NCBI GenBank assembly: GCA_038230415.1
Contig: JBBRNH010000105.1
Coordinates: forward strand, 1 to 16,324
DNA: 16,324 nt
From: JBBRNH01 sp038230415
GTDB lineage: Bacteria > Bacteroidota > Bacteroidia > Cytophagales > Spirosomataceae
Direction of reading: 5' to 3'
A model generated the notes under the pieces. That model had not been told where the DNA came from. It did no database searches and was given only the letters and a program-made list of their open reading frames with translations. Position numbers and translations under genes: made by a program. Below are positions 7,149 through 14,301 of this stretch, piece after piece. Each line of letters begins with the position of its first letter. The first letter of the stretch is position 1.

Positions 7149-8615
7149 TTACCGAAATACCTCCGTCTGACCGGCCTCTAACCGCTCGATAATCGGCAGA
7201 AACGGTTTTAGGGTAGCAACAGATTGCAGAATTGGGTTTTGCCGCAGATACAGTTTTTGCAGGTTGGGCAAGGCTCCCAATCCCGCCGAGAGCGTCTGTA
7301 AGTTGTTGTTGCTCAGGTCGAGGTCTTCTAAACTCGTCAGTTGAGACAGCACGTCGGGCGTGGTGCTGAAAAAATCGTAGCTCAAATCCAGCACCGTCAA
7401 CTGCCGCAACCGCGCCAATGATGTCGGCAGGCGGCCAATCTGCGTGTGATGCACGTACAGTTTTCGTAGCCGACGCAGTTTGCCGACCGATTCGGGCAGG
7501 GCGCGGAGTTGGTTGTGACTCGCGCCCAGTTCTTCGAGCCGCCGGAGCCGCCCAATTTGCCGGGGTAGTTCAGCAAGCGGATTATGGTAAATGTCTAAGA
7601 TTTTGAGTCGCTTCAACCGCCCGATGCCCGTTGGCAAGTTAGATAAACCAGCGTTGTAGAGGTTCAAATCAGCAAGCCTTCGCAGCTTTCGGAACGAGTT
7701 GGCGTTCAGAGCCTTCAACTCATTATTACCCATCCAGAGACTTTGCAGCCGTTTGTTTTGCCTGACTGTCCGGGGAATATCCGTTAGTCGGTTGCCCTGC
7801 AAATTCAGCGAAGTCAGGTGCTTATTGAGGGCAAAAAACACGCTGTCGTCCGGGATTTTGTTGTACAGCACACTGAGTTTTTGCAGCTTCGGCAGGTCGG
7901 TTGTAAGCCGGGCGGGAAGTTCGTGCAGTGCGTTTTTCGACAGGTCTAGTTCGGTCAGGTTCGGGAATTGATACACTTCTTCGGGAATCGCGGTGAGTTC
8001 TAACTGATTCAGCAACAGGCTTTTTACGGTATCGGGCCGTGTGGTTTGCCGGGCCGCATCAAGCGTGTTGATGATGCCGGGGCCAGAACGAGTCTTGCGC
8101 TTTTCGGTAGAGCCGCCCAGCACGGTCCAGTCGCGCCATTGAAACCCGGCTGCACTTTTCATAAAAAACGGGTGCGTTTGGTAATATTCCCTCATCACGA
8201 TTATCGTCGCTTCTTCCTGCGCCGGGGTCATCTCAACGGGCGAATCAAACTCGCAGATAACCAACTTAATAACTCCGTCAGGGCCAACAAATACGTCGGA
8301 CACTACTGACAAGCCACGCACCGTTAATTGACTCTTTTTGCGTTCGATGAACCGGAAAAATGCCAGCGACCGGGCATTGGTTGAATCCAAAAACACCTTC
8401 ACTTGCCTACCCGAAAGAGCAACCTGTTGATTATATTCTTTTGCCAGCGCGGGCAGATACTGTTTCGCCAGCACCGAGGGCCGGTAGCTGACCGTTTTCG
8501 TCGCGCCATTTTCGAGCAACAGCACGTCTTTGGCCGTGTCGCGGGCCATAATCACGGTCTGCGCCGGGGCAAGTGCGGGCGCGAGGATGAGCAGGACAAG
8601 AAGGAGGTTTTTCAT
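7149..8615 (-). CDS. Secreted leucine-rich-repeat protein
   Basis: The 488-aa protein starts MKNLLLVLLILAPALAPAQ, a clear signal peptide without a lipobox. Residues about 20-195 form a non-repeat domain I do not recognise (VSYRPSVLAKQYLPALAKEY ... GPDGVIKLVICEFDSPVEMTPAQEEA). From about 197 to 480 there are about 12 leucine-rich repeats of roughly 23 residues with the pattern LxxLdLsxNxLxxLPxxigxLxxL, for example LTSLNLQGNRLTDIP and LKILDIYHNPLAELP. The set should form a curved solenoid for protein binding outside the cytoplasm. There is no C-terminal sorting domain or anchor. I rejected the longer frame starting at 8648 because those codons lie inside an inverted repeat. It follows the M16 peptidase gene on the same strand, with only the repeat between them, so it may share its transcript. 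The binding partner is unknown. Confidence 0.88.
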   Translation of the reverse strand: MKNLLLVLLILAPALAPAQTVIMARDTAKDVLLLENGATKTVSYRPSVLAKQYLPALAKEYNQQVALSGRQVKVFLDSTNARSLAFFRFIERKKSQLTVRGLSVVSDVFVGPDGVIKLVICEFDSPVEMTPAQEEATIIVMREYYQTHPFFMKSAAGFQWRDWTVLGGSTEKRKTRSGPGIINTLDAARQTTRPDTVKSLLLNQLELTAIPEEVYQFPNLTELDLSKNALHELPARLTTDLPKLQKLSVLYNKIPDDSVFFALNKHLTSLNLQGNRLTDIPRTVRQNKRLQSLWMGNNELKALNANSFRKLRRLADLNLYNAGLSNLPTGIGRLKRLKILDIYHNPLAELPRQIGRLRRLEELGASHNQLRALPESVGKLRRLRKLYVHHTQIGRLPTSLARLRQLTVLDLSYDFFSTTPDVLSQLTSLEDLDLSNNNLQTLSAGLGALPNLQKLYLRQNPILQSVATLKPFLPIIERLEAGQTEVFR

Positions 8616-8624
8616 GGCTTTGCT

Positions 8625-8727
8625 ACCGTCAGCTAAAGCAGACGGCAACTGGTGAAAAGTCCTTTCAGGACTGTGTTATAGTCCCAACGGGACTTTTCAC
8701 CAGTTGCCGTCTGCTTTAGCTGACGGT
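8625..8727. repeat. Perfect 38-bp inverted repeat with nested hairpins (REP/MITE-like)
   Basis: The left arm 8625-8662 is the exact reverse complement of 8690-8727; the loop is 27 bases. Each arm contains smaller palindromes: CCGTC/GACGG around an AGCTAAAGC core at the outer end, AGTCC-TTTCA-GGACT at the inner end on the left, and AGTCCC-AAC-GGGACT on the right. It fills the gap between the M16 stop codon (8732) and the LRR start (8615). The outer/inner hairpin architecture is that of REP-type elements or small non-autonomous elements. In a transcript it would form a strong stem between the two genes. Confidence 0.93.
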
Positions 8728-8731
8728 GTAT

Positions 8732-11554
8732 TTAATCCTTTTTCCCGCTGCCCACCGCCGAGGCCGGTTGTTTGTCTTTGGCTTTCTGAGCGGCTTTGGC
8801 AAAATCACCCGCCTTCACGATGATGAGTTTGTTGTAGTCCACGTATTTTTTCATCACCGCATTGACCGTTTCAGGCGTGAGCGACTCGATTTTCTTGTCG
8901 AAGTCGGCATCGAACGTAAATGAACGACCGTCTTTGGTGAGGTATTGCGCCCACTTGCCGGCCAATGCGCCATCCTGCGAGCGCGTCACCGACCGGCTTT
9001 GCAACACCGCCGATTTGGCCGCTTTCAGTTCTGCCGCCGATACGCCATCGGTCGTCATTTTTTCGATTTCTTCCTTGTAGGCTTTCTCTAACCGCTCCGA
9101 GTTTTCGGGGTTATAAATCGCATACGAGCCGAAGTTGGTAACCTTGTCGTTATCGTCCGATTGCACGTAGGAACCCACGCCGTAACTCACGCCTTCTTTC
9201 TGCCGGATGCGGGTTGCCAGCCGCGAGTTCAGGAAACCACCGCCGAGAATGTAGTTGGCTAAATACAGAGCCGGGTAGTCGGGGTCATCGTCGCGCATGG
9301 CAAATTTCATACCCGTCACAAACATGGCGTTGGCCTTGTCGTTGGTCTGAATACTCTCGGTTTTTGGCGCAACGGCCACCAACTGCAACGGCACCGGCAC
9401 AAATGGTTTGGCGGCTTTCCAGTTGCCCAAATCCGCTTTAATCATCTGACGGACAGCGGCTTCGTCAAAATCACCGACAACCGACACCACCGCGTTCTGT
9501 GCGCCGTAGAAGTCCTTGTAGAACTGTTTTACGTCGCCAACGTTGGCAGCTTTGATGGCTTCTATTTCTTCATCAAACGTAGCCGTGTACCAAACGTGGC
9601 CTTTCGGATACGGGCTGATGAGCCGCTCGGCCACGTTGAAGGCCAGCGATTGTGGCTCCTGTTTTTGGCTTTCGATACCCGCCAATCGCTCTTCTTTGAG
9701 CTTGTTGAACTCGGATTCGGGGAAGACCGGATTCCGCAGATAATCCGTCACGAGTTTCAGCACGGCGGGCAGATTCTCTTTATTAGTCTCGATCTGCACG
9801 TTCACTTCCTGATTGCCGCCGTAGACAAACACCCGCGCTTTGAGCTTGTCTAACTCGTCTTTGACTTGCTGATACGACCGGGTTTTGGTGCCGCGTTCGA
9901 GCATCGAAGCCGTTAAACTGGCAATCGTATTTTTGTTCATCAGGCTTTTTTCATCGCCTAACCGCAGCCGGATTTGGGCCGTAACGGTGCCGCCCCGCGT
10001 GGTTTTGGGTAGCAGCGCGAACTTCAATCCGTTGGCCTCGGCCCCGCGTTTGGTGCGGGCATCAATGTTGGTCGGCGACACATCAAAGGCCTCGCCAGCC
10101 GCCATTGCCGCGTTGCCTTTGTAGCCGTTCACGAGCGCGTCAACGTCGGGCGTGGCCGGGATTTCGGCGCGGTCGGGTTTGGCTTCGGGGATAAACACGC
10201 CTACTGTCCGGTTAGACGGTTTCAGGTAGGCGGCTGCCACGCGCTGCACGTCGGCGGGCGATACCTGCTTGATGCGGTCGCGGTAGAGATACACCAATCG
10301 CCAGTCGCCCGCGCCCATCCATTCGCTCATTTGCAGGCCGGTTTGGTCGCTGTTTTTAAACAATAACTCAATGTTAGACAGGATTTTAGTCTTTGCCCGG
10401 TCCACTTCTTCGGCGGTGGGGGCTTTGCGGCTCATCTCGTCGAGCGTTGCCAGCATCACCGTTTTTGCTGAATCCAACGACTGTTCTTTGCGGACTTCGG
10501 TATAGAAATAAGCAAAGCCCGCGTCGTGCAGCGAGGGAGTCCAGCCGTACTGAAACGCGGCTTTTTTGCCTTCGACGAGGGCTTTGTAGAGCCGTCCCGA
10601 TGGTTCGTTGGTCAGCACATCGAGTAGCACATCCAGCACGGCGTAGTCGGGGTGGGCGGCTGCGGGCGTGTGGTAGGCTAAGCCAATTCCCTGCGTGTCG
10701 CCCGTCCGCCGGAGCGTCACCGCCCGTTCGCCATCCTGCACCGGCTCAACCGAATACGGAGCCTGCAAGACCCGCGTGGGTTTGGCAATCGGGCTAAAAT
10801 AGTCGTTGATTAAGGCGAGGGTTTTGTCTTCGTCAACCTTACCCGTAACAAGCAGCACGGCATTGTCGGGCTGGTAGTATTTGCGGTAAAATGCCTGAAG
10901 GTTTTCGATGGGAACCCGCTCGATGTCTTCGCGTGAGCCGATGGTTGACTTGCCGTAGTTATGCCACAGATAGGCTCCGGCTAAAACGCGCTCCATCAGC
11001 ACGTACTGCGGTGAGTTTTCGCCCATTTCAAACTCATTTCTGACCACCGTAAACTCACTGGCGAGGTCTTCTTTTTTGATGAACGAATTCACCATCCGGT
11101 CGCTTTCGAGGTCTAAGGCCCATTTCAGGTTTTCGTCGGTGGCCGAGAATGTCTCGAAATAATTCGTCCGGTCATACCAGGTGGTGCCGTTGGGCCGGCA
11201 GCCGTGTTCGGTGAGTTCCTGCGGCACGTTGGGGTGCTTGGTCGAGCCTTTGAACACCATATGTTCGAGCAGGTGAGCCATGCCGGTTTCGCCGAGTCCT
11301 TCGTGCCGAGAGCCAACTAAGTAGGTGATATTCACCGTGATTGTGGGCTTTGAAGGGTCAGGGAAAAGCAGTACGCGCAAGCCGTTTTTGAGCCGGTACT
11401 CGGTAATGCCCTCAACGGAGGTGATTTTGGTTACGCCATCGGGCAATCGCGCCCCGGGCAGTTGGGTGGCGCGGGCGGGTATCGGGGCGGATACGGTTGT
11501 TAGCAACGCGGCCAACAACAATCCGCCGAGGGCAGATTTAGTACGGGTAAGCAT
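8732..11554 (-). CDS. M16 (pitrilysin-family) zinc metallopeptidase, two-unit single chain
   Basis: 940 aa. A signal peptide (about 1-29, ending PARA) indicates a periplasmic or exported enzyme that would cleave short peptides or unfolded polypeptides. The zinc motif HLLEH (94-98) supplies two histidine ligands and the catalytic glutamate; E174, in RNEFE 76 residues further on, fits the third ligand. Two tandem M16 units are present. The second lacks an HxxEH motif where one would be expected (around 540-560, SMLERGTKTRS) but keeps GGGFLNSRLATRIRQKEGVSYGVGS (about 770-795), the substrate-side R/Y region of such domains. This active-plus-inactive arrangement is usual for long bacterial M16 peptidases. 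The C-terminus is lysine-rich (KDKQPASAVGSGKKD). The gene is flanked on both sides by unrelated perfect inverted repeats. The LRR gene lies downstream on the same strand. Confidence 0.94.
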   Translation of the reverse strand: MLTRTKSALGGLLLAALLTTVSAPIPARATQLPGARLPDGVTKITSVEGITEYRLKNGLRVLLFPDPSKPTITVNITYLVGSRHEGLGETGMAHLLEHMVFKGSTKHPNVPQELTEHGCRPNGTTWYDRTNYFETFSATDENLKWALDLESDRMVNSFIKKEDLASEFTVVRNEFEMGENSPQYVLMERVLAGAYLWHNYGKSTIGSREDIERVPIENLQAFYRKYYQPDNAVLLVTGKVDEDKTLALINDYFSPIAKPTRVLQAPYSVEPVQDGERAVTLRRTGDTQGIGLAYHTPAAAHPDYAVLDVLLDVLTNEPSGRLYKALVEGKKAAFQYGWTPSLHDAGFAYFYTEVRKEQSLDSAKTVMLATLDEMSRKAPTAEEVDRAKTKILSNIELLFKNSDQTGLQMSEWMGAGDWRLVYLYRDRIKQVSPADVQRVAAAYLKPSNRTVGVFIPEAKPDRAEIPATPDVDALVNGYKGNAAMAAGEAFDVSPTNIDARTKRGAEANGLKFALLPKTTRGGTVTAQIRLRLGDEKSLMNKNTIASLTASMLERGTKTRSYQQVKDELDKLKARVFVYGGNQEVNVQIETNKENLPAVLKLVTDYLRNPVFPESEFNKLKEERLAGIESQKQEPQSLAFNVAERLISPYPKGHVWYTATFDEEIEAIKAANVGDVKQFYKDFYGAQNAVVSVVGDFDEAAVRQMIKADLGNWKAAKPFVPVPLQLVAVAPKTESIQTNDKANAMFVTGMKFAMRDDDPDYPALYLANYILGGGFLNSRLATRIRQKEGVSYGVGSYVQSDDNDKVTNFGSYAIYNPENSERLEKAYKEEIEKMTTDGVSAAELKAAKSAVLQSRSVTRSQDGALAGKWAQYLTKDGRSFTFDADFDKKIESLTPETVNAVMKKYVDYNKLIIVKAGDFAKAAQKAKDKQPASAVGSGKKD

Positions 11555-11898
11555 AAAGTTAGTCGTTAGAGTGAATCAGGAAAGCAACTACGCTTGTAGT
11601 TATTCATTACATTAAACGCTTAACTCCGTTTTGTGTTATGATTTTTTCGGGGATTTTTAGAAAAATTAACGGCTGCTTCTAATTCCTCGGCCTGTGTCTT
11701 CACAGGCCGCTTAAATACGCGCCGTACATAGCGGCCTGTGAAGACACAGGCCGAGGAATCGAAGACCGATACGGCAACAAATTGTTCGCTCTCAGTAGCC
11801 ATTCGGCGTTCCGGCAGGATTGCCGGCATTACACCAAACCGCCCCGCCGATTCGTTATTGACCTGTGCTGTTGATACCTGATGCAGATTCGTTAATCA
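11555..11898. other. 344-bp divergent intergenic region (M16 and transglutaminase genes)
   Basis: This is the only stretch over 300 bp without a supported gene. It should hold the promoters for both divergently read neighbours, but I could not find a convincing Bacteroidetes -7/-33 pair on either side. It contains a small hairpin AACTAC-GCTT-GTAGTT (11586-11601) in the M16 leader, a large nested inverted repeat (11682-11759) and a hairpin CCGGCA-GGAT-TGCCGG (11811-11826) nearer the transglutaminase gene. Confidence 0.6.
11682..11759. repeat. Perfect 29-bp inverted repeat whose arms are themselves hairpins
   Basis: The left arm 11682-11710 is the exact reverse complement of 11731-11759, and 11711/11730 extend the pairing by one. 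The loop is about 20 bases. Each arm contains the palindrome GGCCTGTG-(TCTT or AAGA)-CACAGGCC, so each arm can fold alone (8-bp stem, 4-base loop) or the two can pair with each other. This paired-hairpin layout is that of a REP doublet. Its sequence is unrelated to the repeat at 8625-8727. Confidence 0.93.
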
Positions 11899-12963
11899 AT
11901 GAAAAATCCCGGATTCCGGCCCGCTACGGCCTTTTTTATCCTCTCCTTCCTGTTGTTTATTCCGTTGTCGGTTCCGGCTTCGATACGCCCAATTACGGCA
12001 TCGGTGCGAGCCGTAGCCGATGATTCTCCCGGCAGCGAATACGCCACGATTGATGCCTACGCCCGCCAAACGCCCGACACCTACACCCGGAATCTGAACA
12101 CCCTTGCCCGCTATCTGACCGCCCCCGCCCACAGCGATCTGGCAAAAGCCCGCTCGGTCTATACCTGGATCATGACCCACATCCGCTACGACGAAGCGGC
12201 TGGCGGCAATGGTTTTTATAACTCCGAAATTGGCTATGCCGAAAAGGTGCTGACCTCGCGCCGGGCCGTTTGCACCGGATTTGCCCTGCTGTACAAACAC
12301 CTGCTCAAACGGGCGGGCGTTCGGGCCGTGACCGTGAAAGGCTACGCCCGCACCGCCGACAGCGAAGCCGGGCAGCCCATCGCCAAAATTGACCACGAAT
12401 GGAACGCCGTTGAACTCGATGGCGAATGGTATCTGCTCGATTTAGCCTGGGCCAGCACTACGGCCCGCAATGACCGCGCTAACGAGTACTTTTTTCTGAC
12501 CGATCCCGGAACATTCGTGGCTGGTCATCTGCCCGCCGACAGTCGCTGGCAATTGCTCGAAACACCCGTCTCCAAAGCGCAGTTCGACCAGTTTCCAAAA
12601 CTGTACGATGCGTATTTCCGGCTTGGTTTCTCGGCTGATTTTCCGCAATCGGGGCGGCTTCCGACGGGGCCAACGGTTTCCTTGACTGTTGAGAATGGCG
12701 AGCAGCCGGTGGAGTTTATGTGTTCGGTGAGCCGCCTGAACGGCGCAACGGCGCAGCCCGTGCCGGTAACGGTAACGCAGGACGGGGATCAATATCGGCT
12801 GACGGTAAAACTGCTGCCAACAGCCAGCGTCAGTACGTTGTATGTGTTTGCCAAACCCAAACGGGGCGGTTTCGAGCGGGTAAAATCGTTCGAGGGCATT
12901 GCCTCGTTCCGGGTGGGCGGTGCGCCATCGGGCGTGATCCGCTACGTTGCCAGTGTTCGGTAG
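11899..12963 (+). CDS. Secreted transglutaminase-like (cysteine-protease-fold) protein
   Basis: 354 aa. A hydrophobic N-terminus (about 11-28, FFILSFLLFIPLSVPAS) is a signal peptide. The transglutaminase-like core spans about 80-190. It includes the helix ARSVYTWIMTHIRYDE, the nucleophile C125 in RRAVCTGFALL, H166 in KIDHEWNAVEL and D181 in WYLLDLAWAS, giving a complete Cys-His-Asp triad. Residues 190-354 are a beta-rich C-terminal region resembling those that follow the core in kyphoscoliosis-peptidase-like proteins (FKSFEGI-type ending: VKSFEGIASFRV). Bacterial members are mostly thought to be peptidases or amidases rather than cross-linking enzymes; the substrate is unknown. It is transcribed alone, divergent from the M16 gene and convergent with the PycTM-like gene, 54 bp away. 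Confidence 0.9.
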   Translation: MKNPGFRPATAFFILSFLLFIPLSVPASIRPITASVRAVADDSPGSEYATIDAYARQTPDTYTRNLNTLARYLTAPAHSDLAKARSVYTWIMTHIRYDEAAGGNGFYNSEIGYAEKVLTSRRAVCTGFALLYKHLLKRAGVRAVTVKGYARTADSEAGQPIAKIDHEWNAVELDGEWYLLDLAWASTTARNDRANEYFFLTDPGTFVAGHLPADSRWQLLETPVSKAQFDQFPKLYDAYFRLGFSADFPQSGRLPTGPTVSLTVENGEQPVEFMCSVSRLNGATAQPVPVTVTQDGDQYRLTVKLLPTASVSTLYVFAKPKRGGFERVKSFEGIASFRVGGAPSGVIRYVASVR

Positions 12964-12995
12964 ACTACACTAGGGCTGCTCTGACAGAAATACCC

Positions 12996-13016
12996 CGGCC
13001 AAACCAGGGCTGGCCG
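12996..13016. terminator. Possible bidirectional hairpin between convergent genes
   Basis: A 6-bp stem CGGCCA/TGGCCG with a 9-base loop lies between the transglutaminase stop (12963) and the PycTM-like stop (13018-13020). No T-tract follows on either strand, so a terminator role is weakly supported. Confidence 0.3.
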
Positions 13017-13017
13017 C

Positions 13018-13593
13018 TTACGGAAACCAGATTCTGATTCCGATGGCAACAACGGAGATAACGATCCCAATCAAAAACGAATTGTAGGAAAAATGCAGTA
13101 GTTTATATTTCCGATTCAGGATACTTCCCTGAGCATGAAAGTCGCGCAGGATGCTCCGATAGAGATAATCGTCGTCGTTGAGAATGTTTAGCATAACCGT
13201 CTCGTATTCAGCGAGTGACAGGGCCGTAAAATTACCAAAAAACAACAGTTGAGCGTCCCGGTTTTCAATCATTTCCATTGAGATACGGCTCCGAATCAGG
13301 TGAGGCCGCGTGGCTAAAACCGAGAAAATAATGGTTATAAGACAGGTTATAACTAACATCGAAATGGGTAACAGCAAATTTTGCCACGTCTCAACGTTTC
13401 GGGCCGTTGAGCCAATCAGCAGCGACAGCACCACCGTATTAATCGAAATCATGGTGTTGGCTTTCCGGTCGGCCAGCCCGTTTTGCTGATGCAGGTTGGC
13501 CGACATAATTCTGAAAAAACCACTGACACCGGATTCGTGAAATTTTTCGGGGGGCAGCCCGGATTCATTTTTTACTGAGAAGCGAGGGTTCAT
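13018..13593 (-). CDS. PycTM-like (Pycsar effector family, DUF5706-type) membrane protein
   Basis: 191 aa. A short N-terminal extension (1-38) is followed by the characteristic block LADRKANTMISINTVVLSLL (40-59), which runs into TM1 (47-62). TM2 is at about 73-95 (LPISMLVITCLITIIFSVLA). A soluble segment with NRDAQLLFFGNFTALSLAEYE (111-131) and DDDYLYRSILRDFHAQGSILNRKYKLL follows, then TM3 (171-190). This order, with LADxKA and NLLFFG-like motifs, matches the PycTM/DUF5706 family. Its characterised members are membrane-disrupting effectors switched on by cyclic pyrimidine nucleotides during phage infection. No PycC-type cyclase is adjacent, and many Bacteroidetes carry stand-alone members of unproven role. 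It is last of a minus-strand run after a Uma2-family gene, 40 bp downstream of it. Family membership is fairly secure; a defence role is inference. Confidence 0.78.
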   Translation of the reverse strand: MNPRFSVKNESGLPPEKFHESGVSGFFRIMSANLHQQNGLADRKANTMISINTVVLSLLIGSTARNVETWQNLLLPISMLVITCLITIIFSVLATRPHLIRSRISMEMIENRDAQLLFFGNFTALSLAEYETVMLNILNDDDYLYRSILRDFHAQGSILNRKYKLLHFSYNSFLIGIVISVVAIGIRIWFP

Positions 13594-13633
13594 TTGGCAA
13601 GTTGGAGAGGGGTATGTTTTACAAACTAATTAG

Positions 13634-14263
13634 TCAGTAATCAATTTCTTCATCATCAAGTAGTTGCTTCACGTTCAGGGTAATGTTTTCCATTACCGGC
13701 ACATCGTTGGCCCAATCAACCAAGAGCCAATCCTGGCCCGGCGCGGCCACAAACACCCGGCGTTGCTGGCTCAATACCCACAATACGCGCTCAACACCAA
13801 AATCAAACAGGGTCTGGGTTTTTTCGGTGATGTAGGTCAGGTCGGTGGTGTGGGTGGTGTCGGCTTTGATGTCCACCTCGATCACTACTTTCGGGGCCGT
13901 GTCGAGGTAGTGCGTGGTAATCGTGAATGTCCCTTTTTCGTAGATGGCAATGTCGCACGACAGGTTATTTCCGAGGTCAACATGAACCCCGGCCTCACTG
14001 GTGAACACCATAAGCCGTTTTTTATCCCGCTTGACCATTAAATGAGCATAGATTACGCCAATGATGAGCGATTGCAGGCCACTGCTGCCCATAACGGTTT
14101 CGGGGTTTAGATTGTGTTCGATTACGTGGCGGTAGCCCCGGTAATACAGTGGTTTTCCGTTCAGGATTTCATACACCAACGCGGCAGGAATGTCGGCCCC
14201 GGCAGCATCAATCAGGGCCGGATACAGCATTGTGGGCGGGGTGGTTTCGTCAATAGCCATCAT
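13634..14263 (-). CDS. Uma2-family (DUF820-type) putative PD-(D/E)XK nuclease
   Basis: 209 aa, cytoplasmic, with no signal peptide. The layout matches Uma2/DUF820 proteins: an N-terminal helical region (YEILNGKPLYYRGYR, 31-45), GLQSLIIGVIYAHL (62-75), then the nuclease-like core. The core includes CDIAIY (103-108, candidate metal-binding D104), PKVVIEVDIKAD (124-135, E129) and TEKTQTLFDFGVERVLWVLSQQRRVFVA (147-173, K148 and the conserved GVxxxWxV strand). VIEVD departs from the more usual VEVLSP wording after the glutamate, so catalytic competence should not be assumed. The family is abundant in cyanobacteria and Bacteroidetes, and its biological role is poorly established. The gene starts ATGATG at 14263/14260, 38 bp after the argH stop, and is followed by the PycTM-like gene, suggesting cotranscription. 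Confidence 0.8.
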   Translation of the reverse strand: MMAIDETTPPTMLYPALIDAAGADIPAALVYEILNGKPLYYRGYRHVIEHNLNPETVMGSSGLQSLIIGVIYAHLMVKRDKKRLMVFTSEAGVHVDLGNNLSCDIAIYEKGTFTITTHYLDTAPKVVIEVDIKADTTHTTDLTYITEKTQTLFDFGVERVLWVLSQQRRVFVAAPGQDWLLVDWANDVPVMENITLNVKQLLDDEEIDY

Positions 14264-14301
14264 AGCGGTAAGCAGTTGGTTTTCAGTAAAGATACGGCAT
14301 T

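Noticed and set aside
8616..8648. Upstream in-frame start for the LRR protein
   Set aside because: These codons lie in the left arm of the inverted repeat; the signal peptide begins cleanly at 8615.
10393..10797. A 134-codon plus-strand frame inside the M16 gene
   Set aside because: It is antisense to conserved peptidase sequence and has no signal or domain.
8625..11759. A composite transposon carrying the M16 gene between two inverted repeats
   Set aside because: The two flanking repeats are unrelated in sequence, each is self-complementary, and no transposase or target-site duplication is seen.
11620..11829. A 69-codon minus-strand reading frame
   Set aside because: Its middle is made by translation of the 11682-11759 inverted repeat, it has no recognisable domain, and it lies in a promoter region.
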